Positions 1-9,247 are shown, numbered from the stretch's first letter. The stretch: 64,000 bases of DNA from Wenzhouxiangella marina (GCF_001187785.1 NZ_CP012154.1:1358501-1422500); one strand, 5' to 3'. Notes: generated by a model not told the origin, from the letters alone. A program made the numbers and translations.

Positions 1-65
1 GTGTGAGGCAGTCGGTGGATCAGGGGCCTTCGACCGGCCAGTGCACATTGAGTCAATTGGCTGCT

Positions 66-413
66 ATTAACCCGGCAACCATTTAGATCGCATTCAGGGC
101 ATCAGGAATGGCGCGAATCAAGGCGTCGCTCGCCGGCAAGGGTCGTTCCCTTGGCAAGAGCGAGAACGCAGAGTCGGGCCATTCCTGGTGCCCCTAACTC
201 GTTGAATCCAAATGATAGGCCGCGCTGTGCCTGACGATGGACGGCGTTAGCGAAACTTGCTGTAGAACGACTACAGCGGCGTTCCAGCGCAGGCGAGAGC
301 GCAAGGGCGACTTGCCCATCGGGAATGAAGCCCTGTAGCGAAGCCGTTGCGCGTGCCTTGCCCTCGTCAGGCACAGCGCGGCTGAATGCGATCTAAATGG
401 TTGCCGGGTTAAT
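66..413. mobile_element. Miniature inverted-repeat element (MITE-like), two-lobed
   Basis: Perfect 32-bp inverted repeats lie at 66-97 and 382-413. Inside, lobe 1 has a 16-nt stem at 97-112 pairing with 178-193 (15 of 16 match). Lobe 2 has a perfect 18-bp stem at 220-237 pairing with 364-381. The outermost bases include TTAA at 67-70 and 409-412, which fits a palindromic 4-bp target duplication of the YTAR type known for IS5-group elements. There is no transposase. A 90-codon open frame inside (102-374, minus) has no recognisable product and is probably not a gene. The right end contains the TAA stop of the neighbouring minus-strand gene. The element is seen directly; descent from an IS is inferred. 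Confidence 0.8.
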
Positions 414-1545
414 TTCTCGCTACTTCGTTCAATTCGAAGCGGTCGCTGAAGACTTCGACGGGGTCTGCTCGATAGATGGCACTCGTCTCGTCGGTGAATA
501 CGGCCAGAAAGGCGATCGCGCCTTTGTCATTGAGCCCGCCTCGAACGAAGCCAAGCCCGCTGGACGGGCTGATGATCGTTTTCCCCTCGAGGGTATCACC
601 GGTTCCGACGATCTCCCTGATCGTCCCCTCTTGCCAGACATTGATCGTGCTTCGACCATCGTCCAGCGCCGCGGAGAAGGCGATAAGGCCGGCGTCGTTC
701 AGCGCTGGAGTGCCGAACTGGGCAATTGGTCCGGCGCCAGTGGCGATGAGCTGCGAAGACAGGCCGTCGAAGAGATAAAGCTCATTCCCCTCGAGGCCGC
801 GATTTCCGACATAGGCAATCTCACCCGAGTCGTTGAGTGAGATGCCGCCAATGCTGCTGAAGACCCCGCTGTTGTCTGCAATGGTTGAAGCCGAGGATCC
901 GTCAAAGAATCTGAGCGCACGAAGCCGGACGCCGTCGACAATTTCGTCGGCAACGGCCAGGTACGCGACCTGGCCACCTGAATTGATGTCCGCTGCCCCG
1001 AAGAATCCAAAGGGACCGGTTTCATCCTCGATCGCGGAAAACGCGCTGCCATCGTAGGTCATGATGGTCGAGCCGTTGGGGCCGATGTCGGCGAAGAACG
1101 CCACCGTGCCTTGATTGTTGATTGATGTGACGTTGCCGAAAGCGTCATAGGGTGAATTTGCCGCTGCGATGGTCGATATCGAACCCGCCGAGCCAAAAGC
1201 GACCGCGTCCGGTCCGGCATCGAGGATCAATCGGAATGACACCTGGCTGGATTCGTTGAGCGCTGGTTGAGCGAATGCTGTGAAGGGACCTGCGGTATCT
1301 GCGATTGTGGTCAAAGTGCTTCCATCGGAAATGACCACGGCTCGGTCCGTCCCGCGCTGTGTGGTAAAGGCCACTGAACCCATATCATTGAGCGACGGGG
1401 GTCCATAGATGCTGGTGGGCACTGGCGTATCCAGCGGCTCGAACGGCGTCACCCTGACGAAACGATAGTCGGCTGACTGCGCCAGGACTGCTGAGGCCAG
1501 TCCGAACGTTGAGATCAGCCCAAGCATGAGCAGGCGTGGCCGCAT
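409..1545 (-). CDS. Secreted NxxGxxAF-repeat protein with C-terminal DRFE motif
   Basis: 378 residues with a signal peptide at about 1-22 (cleavage near VLAQ-SA). The rest is tandem blades of about 50-60 residues carrying N-x-x-G-x-V-A-F/Y cores (LNDMGSVAF, INNQGTVAF, INSGGQVAY, LNDSGEIAY, LNDAGLIAF, LNDKGAIAF). This is the 'choice-of-anchor tandem repeat NxxGxxAF' family, probably an extracellular beta-propeller of unknown ligand. The tail VFSDRFELNEVARN carries the DRFE signature shared by many exported proteins here. A GAGG ribosome-binding site precedes the ATG. The TAA stop lies in the TTAA at the edge of the 66-413 element, so the insertion left the protein intact. Function unknown; export is confidently inferred. 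Confidence 0.85.
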   Translation of the reverse strand: MRPRLLMLGLISTFGLASAVLAQSADYRFVRVTPFEPLDTPVPTSIYGPPSLNDMGSVAFTTQRGTDRAVVISDGSTLTTIADTAGPFTAFAQPALNESSQVSFRLILDAGPDAVAFGSAGSISTIAAANSPYDAFGNVTSINNQGTVAFFADIGPNGSTIMTYDGSAFSAIEDETGPFGFFGAADINSGGQVAYLAVADEIVDGVRLRALRFFDGSSASTIADNSGVFSSIGGISLNDSGEIAYVGNRGLEGNELYLFDGLSSQLIATGAGPIAQFGTPALNDAGLIAFSAALDDGRSTINVWQEGTIREIVGTGDTLEGKTIISPSSGLGFVRGGLNDKGAIAFLAVFTDETSAIYRADPVEVFSDRFELNEVARN

Positions 1546-2113
1546 GGTTTCTACCTCTTCGTTATTCGAATGAGCCCATGTGGCTCAGGATGATATGCCG
1601 TGTTGCCAATGATTGATTCTCATAAAGACTTGAAGCGGCGATTCAGGCCTCTGAATGCACTATACCTCATGGTCGGCGATTCGAAATCACGGCAGTTCGT
1701 GTCCGCGGGCGCGAAGGGAAACCTGCTGCGTTTCAAGGCCAATCGAGCCATGAGTGGGGTTTGCGACAAGAGAGCCACGATGGATCCTGGCGGCAGAGAG
1801 TTGTTGTCGATGCATAGGTGATGGGATGGACGCCTCGACCGGAACCCCGGGAACTCGATGAGACCGTTCCACCGTCGCCGATGGGGGACGCGGCCTTCAA
1901 GCCACAGCCATGGGTCTCGTTGAACAGTCTCCCGGTGCTCAGCTGCTGGCAAGGCAAGCGCGTCACCCCACGACCAAGGTCGAAGCCATCGCGCCGGCAC
2001 GGGCGAGCGCGTAAAGCTATAATGGGGGGGTAACCGTTCGATGCGGCGTAGCGGCGCGCATCGGCACCCTAACCTGCTGAATTCATGCCCTTTTCGAGGA
2101 GCCCTGGAAACCG
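1546..2113. other. Intergenic region between divergent genes; acnB leader
   Basis: 568 bp with no convincing gene; the short frames here have no start signal and no family resemblance. The right part holds a perfect TATAAT at 2018-2023 followed by a run of seven G. It would serve as the -10 box for acnB with a leader of about 85 nt. No good -35 hexamer is visible. Confidence 0.5.
2018..2023 (+). promoter_or_regulatory. Putative -10 box of acnB
   Basis: TATAAT at 2018-2023 on the coding strand, 91 bp before the acnB ATG. The -35 region (CGGCAC at 1995-2000 with 17-bp spacing) is poor, so the promoter may need an activator. Only the -10 is well supported. Confidence 0.4.
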
Positions 2114-4906
2114 ATGAGCCTGTACACCGACTACCTCGCCGAGATCGAAAAACGCAAACTCGAAGGCCTGCACCCCAAGCCGATCGATGACGGGGCCCTG
2201 ACCCTCGAAATCATCGAGCAGATCAAGGACCCGAACCACGAGCACCGGGCCGACTCGCTGCAGTTCTTCATCTACAACACCCTGCCAGGCACGACCTCGG
2301 CCGCAGGTGAGAAGGCGAAGTTCCTGAAGGCCATCATTCTCGGTGACGCCGAGGTCGAGGAAATTTCCGTCGATTTCGCCTTCGAACTGCTGTCCCATAT
2401 GAAGGGTGGCCCCTCGGTCGAGGTGCTGCTGGACCTGGCCCTGGGCGAAAACGCCGAGCTCGCGCAGAAGGCCGCCGAGGTGCTCAAGACGCAGGTTTTC
2501 CTGTACGAAGCGGACACGGACCGCCTCGAGGCGGCCCATGCCGCCGGCAACACCGTTGCCACCGACATCCTCGAAAGCTACGCCAAGGCCGAGTTCTTCA
2601 CCCGACTGCCCGAGGTCGACGAGGAAATCAAGGTCGTGACCTACATCGCCGCGGAAGGCGACATTTCCACCGACCTGCTCTCGCCGGGCAACCAGGCCCA
2701 CTCGCGCTCCGACCGTGAACTGCACGGCAAGTGCATGATCTCCCCGGAAGCCCAGGCCGAGATTCAGGCCCTCCAGGCCCAGCATCCGGACAAGCGCGTG
2801 ATGCTGATCGCCGAGAAGGGCACCATGGGCGTTGGCTCCTCGCGCATGTCCGGCGTCAACAACGTCGCCCTGTGGACCGGCAAGCAGGCCAGCCCCTACG
2901 TGCCCTTCGTCAACATCGCTCCGGTCGTCGCCGGCACCTACGGCATCTCGCCGATCTTTCTGACCACCGTCGATGTGACCGGCGGCATTGGCCTGGACCT
3001 GCGCAACTGGGCCCGCAAGACCGACGCCGACGGCAAACCGGTGCTGGACGCCGACGGCAACCCGGTCCTGGAGGAGGTCTACTCGGTCGCCACCGGCACC
3101 GTGCTGACGATCAATTCGAAAACCAAGAAGCTCTATGACGAGAGCGGCGAGACGGAACTGGCCGACATCAGCACCGCCTTCACCGATCGCAAGATGGAAT
3201 TCATGCGCGCCGGCGGCTCCTACGCCGTGGTCTTCGGCAAGAAGCTGCAGACCCTGGCCGCCGACGTGCTGGGCATCGAAGCACCGGCCGTGTTCGCCCC
3301 GTCGCGCCTGGTCAGCCACGAAGGTCAGGGCCTGACCGCCGTCGAGAAGATCTTCAACAAGAACGCCCTGGGCGTCCCCGAGGGCCAGGTCCTGCACGCC
3401 GGTTCCGACGTCCGCGTCAAGGTCAATATCGTCGGTTCGCAGGACACGACCGGCCTGATGACCTCGCAGGAACTCGAGGCCATGGCGGCCACGGTGATCT
3501 CGCCGACCGTCGACGGCGCCTTCCAGTCGGGTTGCCACACGGCCTCGGTCTGGGACCTGAAGGCACAAAAGAACACGCCGAAGCTGATGGCCTTCATGAA
3601 CAAGTTCGGCCTGATCACGGCGCGTGATCCGAACGGCGAGTACCACCCGCTGACCGATGTCATCCACAAGGTGCTCAACGACATCACCGTCGACGATTGG
3701 TCGATCATCATCGGTGGTGACTCGCACACGCGCATGTCCAAGGGCGTGGCCTTCGGCGCCGACTCCGGCACCGTCGCCCTGGCCCTGGCCACCGGTGAGG
3801 CCTCGATGCCGATTCCGGAATCGGTCAAGGTCACCTTCAAGGGCAAGATGGCAGACCACATGGACTTCCGTGACGTTGTCCATGCGACTCAAATGCAGAT
3901 GCTCAAGGCCTTCGGCGAGAACGTCTTCCAGGGCCGCGTCATCGAAGTCCACATCGGCACGCTGCTGGCCGATCAGGCCTTTACCTTCACCGACTGGACC
4001 GCCGAGATGAAGGCCAAGGCCTCGGTCTGTATCTCCGAAGACGACACGCTGATCCAGTCCCTGGAGCTTGCCAAGTCGCGCATCCAGGGCATGATCGACG
4101 CCGGCATGGACAACGACAAGCGGATGCTCCAGGGCCTGATCGATCGCGCCAACCAGCGCATCGAGGAAATCCGCTCGGGCGCCGTGCCGGCGCTGCGTCC
4201 GGACGACAACGCGAAGTACTTTGCCGAAGTCGTCATCGACCTGGACCAGATCGTCGAGCCGATGATCGCCGACCCGGACGTGCACAACCCGGACGTCTCC
4301 AAGCGTTACACCCACGACACGATTCGACCGATTTCTTTCTATAAAGCAGAGAAGAAGGTCGACCTCGGCTTCGTCGGCTCCTGCATGGTCCACAAGGGTG
4401 ACATGAAGATCGTCGCCCAGATGCTGCGCAACCTCGAGAAGGAGAAGGGCGAAGTGACCTTCAAGGCCCCGCTGGTCGTCGCTGCGCCGACCTACAACAT
4501 CATCGACGAACTGAAGGCCGAAGGCGACTGGGACGTGCTGCAGAAGTACTCGGGTTTCGAGTTCGACGACAACGCACCCAAGAGCCAGGCGCGCACGGAG
4601 TATGAAAACATCCTCTACCTGGAACGCCCGGGCTGCAACCTGTGCATGGGCAACCAGGAAAAGGCCGCCAAGGGCGATACGGTGCTGGCCACCTCGACCC
4701 GCCTGTTCAAGGGCCGCGTCGTCGAAGACTCCGAAGACAAGACCGGCGAATCACTGCTCGCCTCGACACCGGTGGTGGTCCTGTCGGCCATCCTCGGCCG
4801 CACGCCGACGCTGGAGGAATACATCAAGGCCGTCGAAGGCATCGACCTGACCAAGTTCGCGCCGCCGAAGCAGAAGCCGCTGGATCCGAAGTCCGTGCAC
4901 TTCTGA
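2114..4906 (+). CDS. acnB: Aconitate hydratase B (2-methylisocitrate dehydratase)
   Basis: 930 residues. It isomerises citrate and isocitrate in the TCA cycle and, in this family, also hydrates 2-methyl-cis-aconitate; cytoplasmic, with a [4Fe-4S] cluster. The order is that of AcnB: N-terminal HEAT-like helical domain (about 1-165), swivel domain (HGKCMI onward), then the catalytic core. The expected cluster ligands are visible: Cys757 (GSCMVHKGDM) and Cys841/Cys844 (ERPGCNLCMGNQ). It is about 65 residues longer than the 865-residue E. coli enzyme. The ATG at 2114 follows GAGGAG (2096-2101) and a closer GGAAA. It is followed by a strong terminator and appears monocistronic. Confidence 0.97.
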   Translation: MSLYTDYLAEIEKRKLEGLHPKPIDDGALTLEIIEQIKDPNHEHRADSLQFFIYNTLPGTTSAAGEKAKFLKAIILGDAEVEEISVDFAFELLSHMKGGPSVEVLLDLALGENAELAQKAAEVLKTQVFLYEADTDRLEAAHAAGNTVATDILESYAKAEFFTRLPEVDEEIKVVTYIAAEGDISTDLLSPGNQAHSRSDRELHGKCMISPEAQAEIQALQAQHPDKRVMLIAEKGTMGVGSSRMSGVNNVALWTGKQASPYVPFVNIAPVVAGTYGISPIFLTTVDVTGGIGLDLRNWARKTDADGKPVLDADGNPVLEEVYSVATGTVLTINSKTKKLYDESGETELADISTAFTDRKMEFMRAGGSYAVVFGKKLQTLAADVLGIEAPAVFAPSRLVSHEGQGLTAVEKIFNKNALGVPEGQVLHAGSDVRVKVNIVGSQDTTGLMTSQELEAMAATVISPTVDGAFQSGCHTASVWDLKAQKNTPKLMAFMNKFGLITARDPNGEYHPLTDVIHKVLNDITVDDWSIIIGGDSHTRMSKGVAFGADSGTVALALATGEASMPIPESVKVTFKGKMADHMDFRDVVHATQMQMLKAFGENVFQGRVIEVHIGTLLADQAFTFTDWTAEMKAKASVCISEDDTLIQSLELAKSRIQGMIDAGMDNDKRMLQGLIDRANQRIEEIRSGAVPALRPDDNAKYFAEVVIDLDQIVEPMIADPDVHNPDVSKRYTHDTIRPISFYKAEKKVDLGFVGSCMVHKGDMKIVAQMLRNLEKEKGEVTFKAPLVVAAPTYNIIDELKAEGDWDVLQKYSGFEFDDNAPKSQARTEYENILYLERPGCNLCMGNQEKAAKGDTVLATSTRLFKGRVVEDSEDKTGESLLASTPVVVLSAILGRTPTLEEYIKAVEGIDLTKFAPPKQKPLDPKSVHF

Positions 4907-4943
4907 GCCTGCGATCTGACCTGTCGCGGCGCGTCCGCCACGC

Positions 4944-4980
4944 AAAAGGGGCACTCCTCGCGAGCGCCCCTTTTTGTTTC
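4944..4980 (+). terminator. Rho-independent terminator of acnB
   Basis: A 9-bp stem AAAAGGGGC (4944-4952) pairs with GCCCCTTTT (4966-4974), with a 13-nt loop that is itself partly palindromic (CTCGCGAG). A T-rich tail follows, 38 bp after the acnB stop. Confidence 0.9.
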
Positions 4981-5144
4981 GCTGACAAAGCGATGTGCGG
5001 ACAATCATGCCTTTGCCAGGCAAAAGCGTGACAGCCACAGCCATCATGGTGGCGAAGAGTGTGGGTGCCCCAGGACTGGTGTCCACGCTCGAGCAAGGCT
5101 TATACTCAGCGAATTCTGAGCTCGGGGCCCAAGGGGAGGACGCG

Positions 5145-6704
5145 ATGAACCAACTTCATTCACTCGGCAAGCGGGCTGCGGCCCTGGCCTTGCTCGCCGC
5201 AGTCTGGTCCGGAGCGGCTCTCGCCGGCGGGCCATCCTTCGATGCGGTCGAAGCCTATTCCTGGGGGAATGTGGGCGGCTCAACCGACAGCGTCATGATG
5301 AGTCCGATCGTCACCCAACTCGACGATGACAATACGGATGGCGTGGTCGACCGGAACGACGTGCCGGACATTGTCTTCATCACCTTCAACGGCAGTGACT
5401 ACAACAACAACACCGGCACCGCCGCGACCCTGCGCGCCGTGAGCGTCTCCAACGGCAAGCTCGAGCCGAAGTTAAGCGTCAGCCTGACCTCGTCGCCGGA
5501 CTGGCCCGCACGTCAGATCGCAGCCGGCAATATCGACGGGCTGCCGGGCAACGAGATTCTGACCGTGACCCGCGATGGAAGGATCCGGGCCTACACATCT
5601 GCCGGCGTGGAGCTCTGGCTGAGCAACCCGCTTGCCCCCCAACTGGTGGCGCCGGCCATCGCTGACCTCGATCAGGACGGTGACGTCGAAGTCATCACCC
5701 TTGGAGGGGTTCTCGATGGGGTCAACGGCTCGCTCGAGGCGCCCTTGACGATCACCGGCCCCAGGCAGGTGATGGCGGTCGATGTCGATGGTGACAACAG
5801 CCTGGAGGTGGTGACTCCGGGCGCGGCCTACGATGCGACGGGAAACCTCATCGTGGATAGCGGTGTCGCCGGATCGCATGGTGCCGTCGCCGATCTCGAC
5901 CTGGACGGCGTGCCCGAGATCATTGCCGTCGACGAACAGAGCCATACGATGACGATCTGGCGACTGGCCGACAACCCCGACAACTTCGAAATCATCCGTT
6001 CGGGCGTGGATCTCCATGTGGGCGTCGATCCGAACCCCTGCTGCATCGCCAATCCGAACTCCTTTGGCTGCCTGCGTGGCGGGGGCTCGCCTGTGGTCGC
6101 GGACTTCAACGGTGATGGTCTGCCCGATGTGGGCGTCTCTTCGGGGCCGGTGCTCGCGGTTTTCAGTGGCGCATTGCTGATGGACAGCCAGGTCGTCAAC
6201 GAAAACACGGCGCTGTGGTCGACGCCGATCCAGGATTGTTCCTCGGCACAGAGCGGGGCCGTCGCCTTCGACTTTCTCGGTAACGGGAGGGCGGAGCTGG
6301 TCCATGCCGACGAGACCGAATTCGCGGTGTTCGATGGATCCACCGGCTTCAAGGTTCTGGCTGCCTGCAACACGAATGGAACGCTGTGGGAAAGTCCGGT
6401 GATCGCTGATGTCGATGCCGACGGAAGCGCCGATATCGTGGTCCCGAGCAATAACTACTCTTCCTTGACCTGCGCAGGCCAGAAGAACACCGGTGTTCGA
6501 GTGTTCAGCAGCACCACCGGATCCTGGGCAGCCTCGCCGACGAGTTGGAATCAGCACTCCTTCCACATTACCAATATCGACGATGACGGCAGTGTCCCGG
6601 TGTCCGAGCGTCCTCACTGGCTTTTCTCCGCCACCAATGGATTCCGTTTCACGATGATGCCCGTCGACGCCTTGTTCTGGGACCGTTTCGAACCAGAGCC
6701 CTAG
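5145..6704 (+). CDS. Secreted FG-GAP/VCBS beta-propeller protein with DRFE tail
   Basis: 519 residues from the ATG at 5145, chosen because AGGGGAGGA lies just upstream and a signal peptide follows (MNQLHSLGKRAAALALLAAV...ALAG). A TATACT at 5101-5106 would make an upstream start untranscribed. The mature part carries FG-GAP-type calcium-binding loops (DDDNTDGVVDRNDVPD, DLDQDGDVEV, DVDGDNSLEV, DLDLDGVPEI, DFNGDGLPDV, DVDADGSADI), implying a beta-propeller. The C-terminus LFWDRFEPEP has the DRFE signature. No enzymatic motif seen; extracellular role unknown. Confidence 0.85.
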   Translation: MNQLHSLGKRAAALALLAAVWSGAALAGGPSFDAVEAYSWGNVGGSTDSVMMSPIVTQLDDDNTDGVVDRNDVPDIVFITFNGSDYNNNTGTAATLRAVSVSNGKLEPKLSVSLTSSPDWPARQIAAGNIDGLPGNEILTVTRDGRIRAYTSAGVELWLSNPLAPQLVAPAIADLDQDGDVEVITLGGVLDGVNGSLEAPLTITGPRQVMAVDVDGDNSLEVVTPGAAYDATGNLIVDSGVAGSHGAVADLDLDGVPEIIAVDEQSHTMTIWRLADNPDNFEIIRSGVDLHVGVDPNPCCIANPNSFGCLRGGGSPVVADFNGDGLPDVGVSSGPVLAVFSGALLMDSQVVNENTALWSTPIQDCSSAQSGAVAFDFLGNGRAELVHADETEFAVFDGSTGFKVLAACNTNGTLWESPVIADVDADGSADIVVPSNNYSSLTCAGQKNTGVRVFSSTTGSWAASPTSWNQHSFHITNIDDDGSVPVSERPHWLFSATNGFRFTMMPVDALFWDRFEPEP

Positions 6705-6942
6705 TCCCAGCGAACCAAGACGAGCACAGACTGGATTACTCGATTCCACGCTGATGCAGAATTGAGGCGAGGGTGCCTTCATCCACGCCTGACGGCATTC
6801 CCCAGTCGCTCTTTCCGCATGCTGCGGCTGATGGTTTACAGAGTACTCAGGAGGCCCCGACTTCAGGGGCTCAGCGCCCTCTTGTCGCACTCTCCATGGA
6901 TGGCCGCGGGGCCCGATTCCGGGGTGCTCGTCGATCCGGGGC

Positions 6943-6986
6943 TTGCATGTATTACGTTTGTAGGATATATTGACTACAGATGTAAT
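6943..6986 (+). promoter_or_regulatory. Promoter and BlaI-type operator of the repressor/M56 operon
   Basis: TTGCAT (6943-6948), a 17-bp spacer and TATATT (6966-6971) make a near-consensus sigma-70 promoter. Two inverted copies of a 13-mer overlap it: ATTACGTTTGTAG at 6951-6963 in the spacer and CTACAGATGTAAT at 6974-6986 at the expected start site (11 of 13 positions agree after inversion). The second contains the dyad TACA-GA-TGTA, the half-site type recognised by BlaI/MecI repressors. Autorepression follows from family knowledge. Confidence 0.75.
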
Positions 6987-6999
6987 CCAGAGCCGAGTC

Positions 7000-7386
7000 A
7001 TGCCCGAGTATCCGATCACCGAATCCGAACGCCTGATCATGGAGGCCGTCTGGGCTTCCTCTCCCAGAACGTCGGCCGAAATCGTCACTGCGGTCATGCA
7101 GAACGAAGACTGGTCGCCGAAGACGGTACACACCCTGATCGGCCGCCTGGTCAAGAAGGGCATGCTGCGGCGCGAGGGCGAAGGTCGTAGCTACCAGTAC
7201 GAGGCGTGCATCTCCCGAGATGAGTACGTGCGATCGAAGAGCCGAGGTCTGGTGGAGACCCTTTTCCGAGGTCGTGTCGCGCCACTGGTTGCCGCCTTCG
7301 CCGAAGACGAAGCCATTTCCCGAGAGGATCTGGACGAGCTGCGCGCCGTGCTGGACGAGTTCGAGAAACGTGGGGGTGGTCAGTGA
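7000..7386 (+). CDS. BlaI/MecI/CopY-family transcriptional repressor
   Basis: 128 residues. N-terminal winged-helix domain (ITESERLIMEAVWAS...TSAEIV...WSPKTVHTLIGRLVKKGMLRREGEGRSYQYEA), then a C-terminal dimerisation helix region. In this family the repressor binds TACA/TGTA dyads and is cleaved when a partner M56 protease senses a signal. The start at ATG 7000 is preferred because an in-frame TTG at 6970 lies inside the -10 box. The next gene starts at 7383, overlapping the stop, so repressor and protease are translationally coupled. The inducing signal is unknown. Confidence 0.93.
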   Translation: MPEYPITESERLIMEAVWASSPRTSAEIVTAVMQNEDWSPKTVHTLIGRLVKKGMLRREGEGRSYQYEACISRDEYVRSKSRGLVETLFRGRVAPLVAAFAEDEAISREDLDELRAVLDEFEKRGGGQ

Positions 7387-8570
7387 ACGCCGCGAGCTTC
7401 CTGGATGCCCTGTTGACGGCGACCTTGTGGGCCTCGGTTCTGGTCGTGCTGGTGCTGTTGTTGCGGGTCCCCGTGGCTCGGCGCCTTGGTTCGATGGCCG
7501 CCTATGGGCTCTGGCTTTCTATCCCTGTGCAGTTACTGGCCTTCCTGCTGCCAGGATCGAACTCGACGACCGCCGTTAGCCTGCCGTCCGTGCAGGCGGT
7601 GACGTCGGCCACAGGCGAAAGCGCCGCGCTTGGCGCGTTGGGCAATGTACTGTTTGCCGGCTGGCTTATCGGCCTTGCCGTGCTCGCGGTAGGTCTTTTG
7701 CTTCAGCTTGTTCGCGCTCACAGGCTTGTTCGATCCGCGCAGCGGCTCCCCGATGATCCTCCTCGAGGGCTGCCCCTGTTCTGCACGGATGGCGTTCGCT
7801 CGCCAGCGGTCGCCGGCCTGTTCCGACCCGTTCTTCTCGTGCCAGTGGACTTCGGTCGCGGACAGGACGCGGCATGCCTGGATCGAATCATTCGTCACGA
7901 GCAGTGTCACGCGCGTCGCCGGGACAATCTGGCCAATCTGCTGGCCTATGCGATTCGAGCCGTCTTCTGGTTCAACCCGCTGATCTGGATCGCGCTGCGT
8001 GCGTTCCGCGCCGATCAGGAGCTGAGCTGCGATGAATACGCATTGGCCGATGCGGATATGAAGGAAAGGCTGGGCTATGGCCGTGAGTTGTTGCGCGCCA
8101 GCGTCGATTCGACCCTGCCCGGCGGCACCGTCTCTTCCTGGACCTCAAAACCAACCACACGTAGGAGAATTGAAATGCTCGCACTTCATCGATCATCCAG
8201 AACCCACCGTGCCGGCGGGATCGCCCTGGCTTGTTTCATCGCGGCGCTATCGGGCGCCACCGCCGCCGATATTTCTCGGGACTCGGGCGAGCCCCTGGCG
8301 TCGGTCGAGCCGCGAGCGGTAGAGCTTGTCAATCCACGCTATCCAGTGTCGGCGTTCAACGAGCGCATCGAAGGTGAAGTCCAACTCGAATTCCGTGTCC
8401 GGACCGACGGCTCCGTGGATCAGATCCAGATTCTGAACTCCGCACCCGATGGCGTCTTCGACGACGCGGCCGTTCGTGCGCTCGCGCAGTGGAAGTTCGA
8501 GCCGGCCATGCTCGATGGTCAGCCGATTGCGCGTCGGGCCACGCAAGTCATGGAGTTCCGGCTGGACTGA
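7383..8570 (+). CDS. M56 (BlaR1-like) membrane metallopeptidase with C-terminal TonB domain
   Basis: 395 residues from a GTG overlapping the repressor stop. Predicted membrane segments near 10-30, 35-58, 83-107 and a fourth around 278-298. The zinc motif H-E-x-x-H is present (IIRHEQCHARR), with a downstream acidic ligand candidate in ELSCDEYA. Instead of a penicillin-binding sensor, the periplasmic C-terminus is a TonB_C-type domain (NPRYPVSAF..IEGEVQLEFRVRTDGS...DDAAVRALAQWKFEPA). It probably cleaves or inactivates the adjacent repressor on a periplasmic signal. Beta-lactam sensing should not be assumed because the sensor domain differs. Confidence 0.9.
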   Translation: MNAASFLDALLTATLWASVLVVLVLLLRVPVARRLGSMAAYGLWLSIPVQLLAFLLPGSNSTTAVSLPSVQAVTSATGESAALGALGNVLFAGWLIGLAVLAVGLLLQLVRAHRLVRSAQRLPDDPPRGLPLFCTDGVRSPAVAGLFRPVLLVPVDFGRGQDAACLDRIIRHEQCHARRRDNLANLLAYAIRAVFWFNPLIWIALRAFRADQELSCDEYALADADMKERLGYGRELLRASVDSTLPGGTVSSWTSKPTTRRRIEMLALHRSSRTHRAGGIALACFIAALSGATAADISRDSGEPLASVEPRAVELVNPRYPVSAFNERIEGEVQLEFRVRTDGSVDQIQILNSAPDGVFDDAAVRALAQWKFEPAMLDGQPIARRATQVMEFRLD

Positions 8571-8581
8571 CCGCCCGCCAG

Positions 8582-8661
8582 CGATGGCCTCGCGTTTGGC
8601 TAGGCCATCGAGGATCATCCGCTTCTGGATATCGGGCGCCACGCCGGCGTCCGATATCCAG
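8582..8661. repeat. Tandem hairpins downstream of the M56 gene
   Basis: Hairpin 1: CGATGGCCT (8582-8590) pairs perfectly with AGGCCATCG (8602-8610). Hairpin 2: 16-nt arms at 8625-8640 and 8646-8661 match at 15 of 16 positions around a 5-nt loop. They start 12 bp after the stop codon and lack a T-tract, so they may stabilise the mRNA end or act as a weak terminator. Confidence 0.6.
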
Positions 8662-8976
8662 TACCAGACCGGCGGTATCGTCCTTAAGCAGCCCTTCGCT
8701 CTGGAAGCGAGCTCCGAGTAGACCAATCCGAGGAGAGAGGGTGCACTGTGATGGTTCACGAATTCACGATGTGCCCGATCGCCGCCACTACTTATAAACG
8801 TTCAAAGAGCGCTCGAACCGATTCTCGCGATCCTGGTTGCGATTGACCTTGCATGCTTGATTCGCCTCGCACCAGATCCGATGCGGGGACCATCGACGCT
8901 GTGTGTATTTGAATATACATCCAGCCTTTTGCGTTCACTTAAACATCCATACGTGGATGCCTGCTTGTTCGCTGGC

Positions 8977-9093
8977 CGGCAGTTCCTGAACCCCTTCTGC
9001 ACGCAAGGCCTCGGCGAAGCGCACCAGGCGCTCAAGAAACGTTTCGACGAGGCAAGAGCACGCATCATCGGTCAAAGCGAGCGGCGCTCATGA
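8977..9093 (-). pseudogene. Decayed gene fragment, copy 1
   Basis: This 117-bp segment is related to 14624-14740 along its whole length without an indel. On the minus strand both copies read as a similar peptide with ALTDDA near the start and AEAL-x-A-x-GVQE-x-P near the end. No start codon or full-length frame survives. The same block is also open on the plus strand in both copies, so the original coding strand is not certain. Parent gene not recognised. Confidence 0.5.
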
Positions 9094-9247
9094 TGGGTGC
9101 CGGCGAGGTGGAAGCGATACGAGGACAGCCTGAGGCGCTCCGCCCGGAACGGCCGTTTCGATAAGCGGACATCCGGGCCTGCAATGGGTTTTGATCGTCC
9201 AGGCCCCTTCGGGTCATGTCGCCTGGCCGGCCGCGCGGTCCCTCCAT

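Larger units (their letters stand above)
8571..9247. other. Long intergenic region with hairpins and a decayed fragment
   Basis: No intact gene over 677 bp. It begins with two hairpins (8582-8610 and 8625-8661). A locally AT-richer stretch (8780-8960) follows, with a dyad TGTAT-N6-ATACA at 8904-8919. The 8977-9093 fragment, described separately, recurs near 14.7 kb. The remainder looks like gene remnants. Confidence 0.6.

Noticed and set aside
102-374. 90-codon frame inside the first miniature element
   Set aside because: The interval is fully explained by the inverted repeats and hairpin lobes; no start signal or family.
1600-1821. 73-codon frame upstream of acnB
   Set aside because: No ribosome-binding site, composition unlike neighbours, no similarity recognised.
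2069-4393. 774-codon open frame on the minus strand opposite acnB
   Set aside because: It is a mirror of the strongly biased acnB codons. The translation is rich in H/R/D/G with no domain, and acnB is unmistakable.
5472-7163. 563-codon minus-strand frame opposite the FG-GAP protein and blaI
   Set aside because: It overlaps two well-supported genes and the blaI promoter, and its product has no recognisable features.
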